From Formicarius rufipectus (taxonomy: Eukaryota > Chordata > Aves > Passeriformes > Formicariidae), in NCBI GenBank assembly GCA_013399695.1, contig VXAU01000211.1:124001-188000 (forward strand): a DNA stretch of 64,000 bases, written 5' to 3'. Below are positions 11,201 to 21,800 of the stretch, piece by piece. The notes below the pieces were generated by a model. That model worked only from the letters and a program-made list of their open reading frames with translations. It did no database searches and was not told the DNA's origin. The translations under genes and the position numbers were made by a program. The stretch's first letter is position 1; every line of letters begins with the position of its first letter.

Positions 11201-14200
11201 AAATTACTTAAAAGGCAGCAGTTCTGAGGTCTATTCCCCAGTTTTGCTGCTAATGTGATTTACTGTCTTGGAAAAGTCACTGTAGGCTTTTTCTTTAGTT
11301 TCCCAGACTCGTAACTCCCATGAGGCAGAACCATAGGGTGTTCAAGTCTGGAAGAAAAAAGATGGGGCCATTTTAAAACCACATCTTTAAGAGGGATCCA
11401 AACATCTGTAATTCTCTTCAAGCACTCCCTGAACTGGTAGAATTCGAATTTGATCAGAGAGCGGGGAGAGAAAGGAGGTGGCTTTGTTTCCACTCATTCC
11501 CTGTGCCAAGACATATACCTCTCCTGGAAATAAAGTGAAGTCAAGGCACAGACAGCTCCAGGTCCACAAGTGAAGAACTCCTTGAGCAATGCTTTCTGAG
11601 TAGCCAGTGCGTCCTGTCAAGAGCAAGAAAGGAAAACCTGCCTGTTTGGGTAATCTGATTAGACACCTCTCCCCAGTGATACACCCAGCAGGCTCAGGTC
11701 AGCCAGACATCTGATGTGACTCCTGTCCTGCACATTCTCACCTGGCCCAGCTGCTGGGGGTGGAAAGTGATGATGGCCATGGTGTGGCCACGGCTGGTGG
11801 TACGAACCACGAGCTCTCGCCAGTGTCCACCTTCGTGGAAGAGGATGCAGGAGTCCAGGGGGGAGCAGCAGATGAACTCTTCATAGCACTGAGTGGAGGG
11901 GAAATGGCACTTGTAGTATCATGAAGACAACTGTCCTGGTCTTAGCCCCACAGACAGGCAGCCCTCCCACCAATGTGATCTGGTTTTTCTGTGTGATTTC
12001 AATAACACTGGGTGAAAGCTCTTTGCAGGCTCTTGAAAGACAAGACATTTTCATAATTTCAACTTGCAATTCTTAACTATTTTCAATAGATTGACAGGAA
12101 TTCATTATCATTTCATTGATATCATTCTTTGGGACAGTTTAGAGACTGCAACATTAGCATGCAGGTTTAAAAAAAATATTTAGCCATCAACCAGAGTTGG
12201 GCAATGAAAATTTTCAGACCATGAAAATGAGTTTAAAAAGACTGAGTAAGTAAAATTACAATGTTCTCGCAAAAAAGAGTTATTGCAGTCCTTCTATTCC
12301 ACAGTCAAGGGACAGACATTATTTAATTATCTATTATTTATTATTAGTTATTTACCTGGGCTACTTGTTTGTGTTTTGGGGGTATGTTCTCCATGTGGTT
12401 GGCTTTCACACAGACAATATTTCTGGCTGGAGAGAGATGTACAGATATTTAATTGCTCTGTTTCAAAATAAACTGTGGAGAGGCCTTTTCCCTGAATTCT
12501 CTCATTGTACAAGGAAAAAAAAAAGAAGAAAACAATAAAAATTGGTATCCAAGTGCCCCTTGAAAGGAACACACTGCTCATATCTTCACTGCACAAAACC
12601 AAACTGCCTCATGCACCTCAAATACTCCAACATTGCTCTGCTGCCTATAGAAGTGCACACTCTCCCATGTTCTTCCTGGAGCATGCCAAAAACATGAGAA
12701 CAGCTTAATTAAGAGTAACAAAGCTAAATCCTGGAGAGCCTGCTACCACATCCATTGTCCTTCCTGCTGTATTTTCCAAATTAGAAGCTGGTGTTTCTTA
12801 AGAAACTAATGAACTGAGGTGTTAAACTTTCTGCTTTGGTGGTGTTTCTGTTGGCATCCCCCAGGATTTAGGCTTCTGACTTGAGAGGAGGCTGTCACAG
12901 CACAGCCTTGCCCTAGCCCAGCCCTCACCAGAAGTTTTCTATTAGTTTCTTGTCTTGCACTGACCTTTCCCAGTTCCTACATACAACCCCACCGTTTTGG
13001 GGTTCCCATCTGGTCCTCGGTTCACGGAGAAAGTAGATTTGTTTCGGTAGCCATTAATGATGGGCTGAGGGAGAAAAGAAGGAAAAACAAAGCCTTAGAT
13101 TAAAAGTAATGGAGGAAAGCCAAAACCCAGGCTGGTTATTCTGTTGGCAACATGGGAAGATATATGTGGTTGTGCAAAACACAAAAATGGAGCTTGTGCA
13201 CAAGAATCCAAATACTTCCCCTTGGGAAGAAGATATGGCTCTTTGTGACAGAATGGTGACAGGTTTATCAGGGAAGCCTTGGACACAAAAAAGAAAAAAG
13301 GGCTCCAAAGCACAATAAGGCTTATTTCATTCTCGGGCAGTTACAGGCTGCAAAGGACTAGCTAGGGAGAACTGCCACAGACAGTCTCTGCAGGCAAATA
13401 ATGCCCACCATGAGGCTCTTCAGTTGTTGAGTGAGAGACTGTGGGTGGCTCACAGGGGAGGGCATTCCCATGGGATACTCACTGAAGGGACTACAGGCTG
13501 GAGAGGACAGCAGAGCCCACCAGGTTTCTTTGCATCTATGCCCAGCTCCTCAAGACGATGTGCCAGTGTCTGCAAAACCTTCCCCTGGCTTTCATACTTC
13601 ACCTGCAGAGGAGTTCTAAGCCAGAAACACTCTCACAGGACCACATGATGGTGGGCAACTCTTCATCACCCACCTCTGGGAAGTCCAACAGGAAATACTG
13701 CAAGTGAAAATATAGTCCCAGAGGAACTCTGCCCTTTTCATCACCACAGCTGCTTAGAGTAACAGGAAGAGGGAAAAATCCATGGTCCCCAAGCAGTGGT
13801 CTGGACCATTTCATCCAACTTGAAACCCCAGTGAACCAGCTGTCCCACAAACAGGATCTCTGTGCAAGTGCCCATCCTCTGTACCCCAAGGAACCTCTCA
13901 GTTCTATCCTTTACAATAACTGAGGAATTAAAACAGCAATAAATGGGGCCTAAAGAGTTTACAGCATTAATATGAGGGTTATTGCTTAAAGGGATAGGAG
14001 GGACAGTTGGGGCAACAGTCTGTGTAAAGGCATCTTACCTGCAGCTGCTCTTGGTAGGAAAGTCTCCACAGTGGAGTCACTGCATTTGCTAACCTGGAAA
14101 GCACAACATCACTGTAGTGCCCAGAGATACTTCCCCCTGATGCCCATGGCATAACATCCCTGACAGCTGCTTCGTGGGCAGGACTGTTCTGGTGCAGGCT

Positions 14201-14988
14201 CTGCACGAGAGCTGGCTGTGAACACCCAAACGCCCAGTGAACCACAGTGAAATGCACAGTTCGTGTGCAGCAGGCAGGGAACTTCAAGTTGCCCACTCTC
14301 ACTGACCCACACAGCAGTAGTTTAGAAATAAACCTCAGAACTTGACACTACTTGTATCTGAGGCAGAACAAGCAAGAACAAAACACATAAACACTGATTT
14401 TAAAAAAAAGAGAGAGTAAGGGGTGAGGTGTACATGACTGAAACACTCGTAACTATCCATCAAATACTGACTGGCTGAGCCCATGATAACGTCAGCCCAC
14501 AGCTGGATAAGTTGCTGTTATTGGTTACTGGGATATTTGGAGCTCCTTCCAAAGCACCCTGTGCCACTTACTTTAAGGCACAGAACTGCAAACCAAATGG
14601 ACTATCACTTTTAGCTTGCCAGTAGGGCAACCTGTGTGCTCCTTTCCTCTTAAACCTTTTCAGTTGTCTTTTCCATTATTCGAATCCCCAGAACAAACTC
14701 GGGGGAAAAAAACAGCTAAGCCGTGGCTCTTCTGTTCCTACTGGTAAGAGCTGCACGAGGGTAATACCCCCAACCCATCGCTCTCGCTGCTTTGAAAGAG
14801 TGCTCGGTCACTTTCAAAAAGCTGTACCTCTCCTCCCAGGACGAATCCGGCAGGCTGCAGCCCTCCCTGGCCTTTTTCTTCGCTTTTCCCCTTGTCCTTG
14901 TCCCCAGGCTGCGGTCCCGGCCGAGCAGGAGGAGCGGCGGGGGGCAGAGGGGCAAGCGCGGGGGTCTCAACACGCAGGACAGAGCCAT
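8273..14988 (-). CDS. TRMT2B: TRMT2B, mitochondrial tRNA/12S rRNA (uracil-5-)-methyltransferase
   Basis: Twelve minus-strand exons keep frame throughout: 14828-14988, 14039-14093, 13483-13602, 12965-13064, 12356-12426, 11742-11888, 11519-11613, 10787-11001, 10557-10658, 10287-10406, 9193-9292, 8273-8399; 1413 bases, 470 aa. The family transfers a methyl group from SAM to uridine C5; vertebrate TRMT2B makes m5U in mitochondrial tRNAs and 12S rRNA. Visible features: Arg/Leu/Pro-rich N-terminus fitting a mitochondrial presequence; PLWRLSYQEQLQ; INGYRNKSTFSVNRGPDGNPKTV (exon 4); HTMAIITFHPQ (exon 6); SPDAFFQVNTAGAE; SAM motif LDICCGTG (exons 8-9); NPSRAGL (exon 10); catalytic-loop cysteine in YISCKP (exon 11); C-terminal VFTR. 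An in-frame ATG at 15190-15192 would add 68 residues; I prefer 14988 because the extension is a repeat-rich GC island with no known counterpart. Confidence 0.93.
9725..10070 (+). mobile_element. Degraded CR1 LINE 3' fragment (TRMT2B intron 10)
   Basis: Recognisable CR1 3'-end phrases occur in order: GGCACAAGAAGAGGATAAGA, CTAGGCTTTAAAGCCCTAAG, AAGCTGGCCTTGCTACAGC and CCAGAGGTCCCTTCTCCTAA. The terminal tail is decayed. The order follows the sense strand of CR1 elements of birds. Confidence 0.75.
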
Positions 14989-15037
14989 GGTGCGGGGCCA
15001 AGGGCTGCGGGTGGGAAACTCGGCTCTGCTCCGGGCA

Positions 15038-15112
15038 GCGACAGGGACACGGTCCGGGAAGCGACAGGGACACGATCTGGGCAGCGACAGGGACACGGTC
15101 CGGAAGCGACAG
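15038..15112. repeat. 23-bp tandem repeat upstream of TRMT2B, about 3.3 copies
   Basis: Units begin at 15038, 15061, 15084 and (partial) 15106, each starting GCGACAGGGACACGRTCYGG. The repeat lies in the TRMT2B 5' region, 50-125 bases before the chosen start, inside the possible in-frame N-terminal extension. A stray GGGACACGGTC also occurs near 15218. Confidence 0.85.
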
Positions 15113-15735
15113 CCGCGCTCGGCTCTCACCGCAGCCCTCCTGGGGATGCGGGAGCCGAGAGAACCGCGCCCCGGGCGCGCAGAGCTGGGCACGGCTCGGA
15201 AGGGCTGAGTCTCACCCGGGACACGGTCAGGACGGAGCCCGTGTCACAGCAATCACGTGGCTGCGCTGAGCTCGCCCGGGACACGCGGGGAGAGGAGCGG
15301 AGCGGCCGCCAGGGCCGTCCGAAGGGATGCTCGGGGCTGCGGAGGGACGCGGGCTGCGTGGGGCCGGGTGTGTGCGCTCATATGGGCAGGGGTGTCAGAC
15401 CAGCCCCGCTCCCAGGCCGTGTCTCCAGCAGGCGGTCATAGAAAAGCAGGAAGCGGGCATGCACACGTGATGATCCCACACGCCCGCTTAACCCTCACTG
15501 GCACCAAATGTTCCTCTCAGCGCTGGGCATTTTCCGAGGCAGGCGGGGGTTATCTACTTAGGGACCCCGAGAGTTCTCTTATCCAAATGTTGACGTTTTG
15601 GCCTCACCTAAAATTCCTATCGCCACACAGTCTTCGGCCAGGGGGCTCACCCACCCACCTGCTACCATTTGGGTGAACCCTTCTCGTTTGAACACGGCTG
15701 CTGCAGACCCGTCTGAGGGCTCCAGAGCGCGGTCT

Positions 15736-15998
15736 CAGTCCTAGTCCCGATCCTGCTCCCGATCCCAGTGCTGGTGCCAGTCCCACTACCCATCACGATC
15801 CGGACTCCGGTCCTGGTCCCATTCCCGCTCCCACTCTCCGTCCCGATCCAGATCCCAGTCCCGATCCTAGTCCCGCTTCCACTCCCGATCCCACTCCCGG
15901 ACCCGATCCCGGTCCTGATCACGATCCCAGTCCCGCTCCCGCTCCTTCTCCCAATCTTACTCCCGATCCCTGTCCCCGTCCCAATCCCACTCCCGACT
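15736..15998. repeat. Short-period minisatellite of the TCCCGATCCC type
   Basis: About 260 bases consist of variants of a 6-base unit (CCCGAT, CCCAGT, CCCACT, CCGGTC, CCCGCT) with a C-rich plus strand and G-rich minus strand. Because the period is a multiple of three, all frames stay open and give artificial Pro-Ile/Val or Gly-Ser/Thr dipeptide frames; I do not read these as protein. Confidence 0.85.
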
Positions 15999-16165
15999 CC
16001 ACGGGGCCGCCCGCCCGCCAGGGGGCGCAGCCCCCGCTCAGCCCCGCCGCACAAACCACGCCCTCCATAGGCGTGTCAGAGCAGGACCACGCCCCTCGTT
16101 GGCGGACGTGACCCCGCCCCCTCAAGCTCCCTCCCCTCCCATCACGAGACGGCGGCGCTGGCTCT

Positions 16166-16242
16166 GATTGGTCATCGCTGCGGGTCGGGACTGTCGCTGA
16201 TTGGCCAACGGCGCGGCGGGGGGCGGGGCTGTCTCTGATTGG
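16166..16242 (+). promoter_or_regulatory. F8A core promoter with three CCAAT boxes and a GC box
   Basis: GATTGG (inverted CCAAT, the NF-Y site) occurs at 16166-16171, 16199-16204 and 16237-16242, each preceded by CT, with start-to-start spacing of 33 and 38 bases. A GC box (GGGGGCGGGGCT) lies between the second and third near 16219-16230. The third box is 45 bases upstream of the F8A ATG. There is no TATA box. NF-Y/Sp1 control is inferred from the motifs. Confidence 0.7.
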
Positions 16243-16286
16243 CCGGCGGCGCGGGCGCGGCGCGTCAGTTCCGCGGGGCTGCGGCG

Positions 16287-17124
16287 ATGTTGTCGGCGGG
16301 TGGTGGCGGCGGCTCCGGGCCCGGCGGGGCGGGCAGCTCCGGGCCGGGGCTCGGNNNNNNNNNNNNNNNNNNNNNNNNNNNNNNNNNNNNNNNNNNNNNN
16401 NNNNNNNNNNNNNNNNNNNNNNNNNNNNNNNNNNNNNNNNNNNNNNNNNNNNNNNNNNNNNNNNNNNNNNNNNNNNNNNNNNNNNNNNNNNNNNNNNNNN
16501 NNNNNNNNNNNNNNNNNNNNNNNNNNNNNNNNNNNNNNNNNNNNNNNNNNNNNNNNNNNNNNNNNNNNNNNNNNNNNNNNNNNNNNNNNNNNNNNNNNNN
16601 NNNNNNNNNNNNNNNNNNNNNNNNNNNNNNNNNNNNNNNNNNNNNNNNNNNNNNNNNNNNNNNNNNNNNNNNNNNNNNNNNNNNNNNNNNNNNNNNNNNN
16701 NNNNNNNNNNNNNNNNNNNNNNNNNNNNGGGGCCGCTCCCGGGGGTGCCTTCGTGGACGTGCTGGCGCGCTGCGAGGTGTCGCGGGTGCTGCTGCTGCTG
16801 CTGCTGCAGCCACCGCCCGCCAAGCTGCTGCCCGAGCACGCCCGCACGCTGGAGCAGTACTGCTGGGAAGCGCCCGAGGGCGGACCGGGCACCGGCGGCA
16901 GCGCAGGTGGCTCCGGGGCGGGGGGACTGCCGCCGGCCGCCAGCTACCTGCAGGCAGAGCTGTTCCTGCTGCTGCAGTCCGCCGTGCTGGCATGCCAGGA
17001 GAAGGACGCGGAGGCGCTGAAGGCGCTGCAGGCAGAGCTGTGGCCGCTGCTGAGCGCAGAGCAGAACCACCTTCTGCACCTGGTGCTGCAGGAGATGCTG
17101 AGCCCCACCGGGCAAGGGGTCTGA
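16287..17124 (+). CDS. F8A1: F8A (HAP40), 40-kDa huntingtin-associated protein; assembly gap inside
   Basis: A single plus-strand exon. The C-terminal part after the gap (16729-17124, TGA stop) contains DVLARCEVSRVLLLLLLQPPP, KLLPEHARTLEQY and SAEQNHLLHLVLQE, almost identical to human F8A1/HAP40. The N-terminus before the gap (ATG at 16287) is Gly/Ser-rich, as in mammals. The known role is a stable partner of huntingtin: an alpha-solenoid protein buried between huntingtin's HEAT domains, also linked to Rab5 and endosome motility. Like the mammalian gene it appears intronless. Positions 16355-16728 are Ns; the start frame and stop frame differ by one base across the nominal gap, and mammalian proteins are about 370 aa against 278 codons here, so the gap length is wrong rather than the gene broken. 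An insertion rich in Gly, Pro and Ala follows the EQY motif (about residues GGPGTGGSAGGSGAGG). Confidence 0.92.
16355..16728. other. Assembly gap (374 N) inside F8A
   Basis: A run of Ns with very GC-rich sequence on both sides. It removes most of the F8A N-terminal half. Confidence 0.99.
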
Positions 17125-18625
17125 GCACCCGCAGGGTCACTTCAGACTGCCAGCACGGACTCTATTTGCCTATTTATTTTTAATAGTCTGTTATGCAGTC
17201 AGGCGATGGTTGATGACCAGATGTGCTCGCCTACACGTTTATCTTGTTTCATATTAAACTGCTCAGAGGATGTACTGGACGTTGTCGTGCTTGGAAAAAG
17301 TAATACCAAAGCAGAAAGGCCGGTTCGGGACAGAACAAGACTGTGCGTTAAAGGACTGGCTACATATTGCATGTGTGAGAGAGTTTGGGCATCTAGGGAT
17401 CAAATGATGTTGGAGTTGTTTTTTAAAGGAAAAAAAAACAACCAAACAAAACAAAAAAGTACCCAAGCAAATAAACAAAAACCAACAAAAATACATAAAA
17501 AATGAGATTTTAATTTTTTTCCATCCTGCAAACAACAAACACTGCAGCCAATTTAGGCCATGTGTTTTATAGTGAACAAAGAGAACTGGTCACCAACCTG
17601 CAAGTGGTTGTCTGGGGACTGGTGGTCAATGGCCTGATCACAGTCTCTGTGCAACAGCTGGTAACCCAAAGAACTGAGCCTGCACAATGGCAAATCTACT
17701 ACAGCTCAGAGAATTTGGGAATTAAATTGATGGTTGAGCTGGAAAAGGATGAGTTATTGGAATGGACTGTTAGCTTAGTTCTTTTCAGCTGCTCTCTCTG
17801 TCTGCTCTTGGGCAATTGCACCTCTTTGCTTTCTGCTTCTTTGCGCCTTTTGCAGTGTTTAGGTGAAGAAGGCTGGTCTTTAGGTGAGAAATGATGCCAC
17901 TGTCTTTAGTGCATGCAGCTGTTGGCTACAGACCTTGCCAAATTCCTCCAGTGCTGAGATACAGCTCCACTCAGAACTTTTGGTTTCTATCCCAAAAGCT
18001 GGAGATGCCCTGGATGTGTGTGTGTGTTGTGTCGATAGAGGGTGATTCTAGTGCACCCAACTAATGGTCAGTGAAATAAACACTCGAAGCCAGCACTCCC
18101 AGGGACCTCTCTTGAAGTTTTATGAGAGAAGCTGGAGGCAGGAGGTAATTCTGTTACACAGTGGTATTACCTGTACTTCTGATTTTTAGTATTTGGGTCT
18201 AGAGTCTTTTCAAATGCTTTTCCAGTGTTTGTTTTTTAAGTGCTTTTCATGTGCCACACTTAAATAAGGAGGAACTTGGTATGTTCCTCTCTGAAACACA
18301 AACGTTTTCTCCCACAATATTTAAGAAGCCCTTAATCACCACAAGCCTCTTTTCGACAAGGTTAAAACGGCACTTGAAAAAACCTCAATTCAGCGCCGGA
18401 TGTTATTTTATCGTCATCTGTGGATGCGCCGCGCCGCGGAGAAAAAGCAAAACCCCATGCATCGAAAACGCTTACGACCCTCTCCTTTTTAAATCCAAAG
18501 AGATGAAACTGTTACTGGAATTGTATCTGGATTAGCGCTAGTGGGCGTAGCTAGTGGATCACCGCTAGCGATGAGCGGCGGCAGCAGGGGCGCCGGGCGG
18601 GGATGCGCCGAGAGGAGACGCTTCT
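17125..18625. other. F8A 3' untranslated/intergenic region and DKC1 upstream DNA
   Basis: No exon is supported. AATAAA occurs at 17469-17474, within an A-rich stretch, and at 18075-18080; either could end F8A transcripts. A GT microsatellite lies near 18017-18029. From about 18540 the DNA becomes a CpG island that leads into DKC1. Confidence 0.5.
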
Positions 18626-18765
18626 CCCTGCCGGGGCGATGGAAGGGGCGCGGGGCGGGGATATGCAGAGCAGGGATGCTCGGCCCTGCCGGGGCGGTGG
18701 AAGGGGCGGGGATATGCAGTGCAGGGATGCTCGGCCCTGCCGGGGCGGCGGAAGGGGCGCGGTGA
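18626..18765. repeat. 58/51-bp GC-rich tandem repeat in the DKC1 promoter
   Basis: Units start with CCCTGCCGGGGCGRYGGAAG at 18626, 18684 and 18735 (spacing 58 and 51), each followed by GGGGATATGCAG and CAGGGATGCTCGG in the first two. It ends about 75 bases upstream of the DKC1 ATG. Confidence 0.85.
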
Positions 18766-18838
18766 GCGCCGGCGCGGGGCCCGTCGGGACGGGGCGGGCG
18801 TTCCGGTGCGAGCGGCGGGGACACCACGCGGCGCGGCC

Positions 18839-21800
18839 ATGGCGGACGGGGACGGTGCGCAGCGGTGGGGACTGGCGGGGGNGTAAGCGGTGGGGGGGGC
18901 CGCGCGGACTGGGCTTGGGGTGCCGGAGAGGGGCTCCTCCAGACCCATCCTGGGTGGGAGGCGGTGGGATGGTTTATGGGGACCGTGAGTAGGGCGGGAA
19001 TGGGTTTTTTCCGCGCCGTCCTGGCGGGAGCGCGGCCGCTCCACGTGGGTGCGGCAGCGGAGCCTCCCGGGCCACGTGGTGCCGGGGGGAGCGCGGCCCG
19101 CGGGCTTTCCCCGCGCTCATCCCGGTTACCTCCATCGCCCCGCAGGACATCCAGCACACGGAGGACTTTCTCATCAAGCCCGAGTCCCGGGTACGCCAGC
19201 TGGACACGTCGCAGTGGCCTTTGCTGCTGAAGGTACGGCAGGTTCTGCTCGACCTCGTGGTCCATCCCTGCTCCCGCTCCTTTTGTCCTCTGGAGGTGCA
19301 CTGCTCCTTTGTGGAACCCCACGTGGCATCTGCACGCAGAAATCACGTTATAAAGTCTGACCAGCAGTATCATTTACGTGACTGTTTTATAAGTTTTCTG
19401 TACCTTGTAAAGATTGCGCCAGATTTCTTAAACTTTTTGTTTAGGTCTGACTGTAGTCTGTGGTCTGTGTAGACTCCCAAGATGTTTGTGCTGAGTTTCT
19501 AGCACATGTTGGATTTACCCTGCACTGTAAAAATGTGTTTTCTGCTGCTTTCCCATCTATTTCATTGTTGGATCTATTTGATTTTGGAAGTAGCTCTGTC
19601 ATTTACAAATCAGATCTTGTGTACCTGGGGAGGTGTATCGCAGCAAAGCAGTGCTGAAACCAAGATGAGCTCAGCAGGACATGTAACATCTGCTTCTGCT
19701 TGGATTTTGTAGAACTTTGACAAGTTAAATGTGAGGACAGCACACTACACGCCTCTTCCCTCCGGTGCGAATCCTCTGAAGAGAGAGATTTCTGACTATG
19801 TTAGGTGAGTTCAGTAAGGGCCAGAGCAATTTATTTTTCTTTCACAGTTAATACCTTAAAGACATTTTTTATCTGGATTCTCCTTGTACCTTTCTGCTTG
19901 ACTCACTTAGATAGGACCCACTAATCACTCACTGTAAAGTTTGGTTTTTTTCTGGGATTATGGTGGGTCTGGATGAACATGCAAACACTTTAGAAATTCT
20001 CTTGGGTCTTTGGAAAAGTCCTTTGGCCTGCTAGGCTTAGAGACTGCTTGGAGTCTGTAGAATTTAATTTTTTTAAAACACAGAATAGTGATACGCAGTA
20101 AGGGAAGAAGATATGACCATAGAAGATATCACCTGTTGTGCACAAAGCAGCTCAGCATATGCTCACTGGAGCTGCTGGGAGGCTCATTGCTTATTTGGCT
20201 GAATAGAAAGACGTTTCTTTGCAACCATGACAAATATTGTTAAAGTTACTGTCCTGTTGCTGTGTTTGCCCTGATGCTTAGCCCCTGCTCTCTGTTCATC
20301 TTGTACTGCAGGTCTGGCTTTATTAACCTCGACAAACCTTCCAATCCCTCCTCTCACGAGGTGGTTGCGTGGATCCGGCGCATCCTCCGAGTGGAAAAGA
20401 CCGGACACAGTGGCACTCTGGATCCTAAGGTGACTGGGTGCCTCATTGTGTGCATTGAGAGGGCAACACGGCTGGTCAAATCTCAGCAGAGTGCAGGTAT
20501 GTTTGTTGCCTGAGGCCATTGGCAGTGATTTAGGATGTGTGAAGTGCTTTTGGACACAGAATGGAAGTTTCCAGTACTTCAAAGTACCTTGATCTTCAGT
20601 ACCTTGAACTTGAGGGTTACATATCACTCTAAGCCATAGTGTTGCAAGTGTTTTTCGTTTGCTTCTCTGAGGTTTATGCTCTTTGAAGTGAGTGAAAACA
20701 CTTCTGAGAGAGTTTCATGTACTAATTGAACTTATGGTCTCAGCCTCTACCGGTCCAATGAAATAAAACTTGATGAAGAAATAAATGTTAATTTAGGTTT
20801 ATTTCCCTAGAAGAATAACCAGCTCCAGAATAAACCATGCACAGTTCCCAGAAGAGATGGTTGTTAACATTTCAGGGCCCTGGGGACCTGTGGCTTTAAA
20901 GGAGTGTGGACCTTGAGGTCAACATTAAATGCAAGCAGCCACTCCTGACTGCTCTTGTCATTCTTGCAGGCAAAGAGTATGTGGGAATTGTTCGGCTGCA
21001 CAATGCAATTGAGAGTGAGGCTCAGCTGGCCAGGGTAAGTCTCATGCTCTCAGCCATGCTGGCACCTGGCATGCAAAGTGTTGGGCACTGGTGGGAGATG
21101 AGGGGGCAGGAATGCTGCTCAGGTGTGCTGTGTGTGAGGTGATGACACAGTTTATCCATTCTCTGAGTGCAGTGGTGCTGCCCTCCTGCAGCACCCCGAT
21201 TCCTGTTCTAGGGTCTGGGTGCTGTGCAGCCTCCAGACATCCTGCAGCCTCCCAGTGTCCTGCTGGGGGCTGCTGTTGTGTGTGGCTGGCTGCCTGCAGG
21301 AGGGGAGCAGTGCTGGCAGGGTTGGAGCCCCTCAAAGAGGGACTCCATCCTCACTGGGACGAGGGATGGTGTCTGATCACATGCTGCTACCTGATGGGAA
21401 AAGCCTAGCTATGCTCACTCACAGCATCTTGACCACATCACTGGTTTGGATTGCCTCTATTAAATATGACATCACCAAATTATGATAAACCTTGTGGTTT
21501 CTTGCTTGGGAATGGTCATGATTTCTGGACACTCTAAGGTGCTCCTGCATTAAGGCACACGTGTGAGCTATTCCTTCTCCTTCCTCCCTCAGGCAATAGA
21601 AACTCTGACAGGCGCGCTGTTTCAGCGACCACCCCTCATTGCTGCTGTCAAACGACAACTGAGAGTCAGAACCATCTATGAAAGCAAGCTGGTGGAGTAT
21701 GATCCTGAGAGAAGATTAGGTAAAACAGGGCTTTCCTGCTTTCTTCCTATTAAGTCAACAGCTGATACAATTTTCTGTGAAATGGGCTGCTTTGTGTTCT

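Larger units (their letters stand above)
14989..16286. promoter_or_regulatory. Divergent CpG-island promoter region between TRMT2B and F8A
   Basis: TRMT2B starts leftward at 14988 and F8A rightward at 16287, so this 1.3-kb GC- and CpG-rich stretch must hold both promoters. It contains a 23-bp tandem repeat (15038-15112), an ATCCC/GTCCC-type minisatellite (15736-15998) and, just upstream of F8A, three CCAAT boxes with a GC box. Whether it acts as one bidirectional promoter or two cannot be told from sequence. Confidence 0.7.

Noticed and set aside
13521..13602. An early donor (GTGGGC) ending TRMT2B exon 3 at 13521
   Set aside because: It breaks frame with the next exon; the donor GTGAGT after 13483 keeps phase and adds the conserved VVPS segment.
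15662..16070. Open frames made of Pro-Ile/Val or Gly-Thr/Ser dipeptides on both strands
   Set aside because: Direct translation of the 6-base minisatellite; any frame stays open, with no splice or start evidence.
15919..17115. Long minus-strand frames of 250-400 codons across the F8A gap
   Set aside because: They run through Ns, are antisense to the clear F8A frame, and owe their length to GC-rich, stop-poor DNA.
18530..18580. Inverted and direct CTAGTGG/CCGCTAGCG motifs upstream of DKC1
   Set aside because: Short and imperfect; no known factor site and likely chance in this composition.
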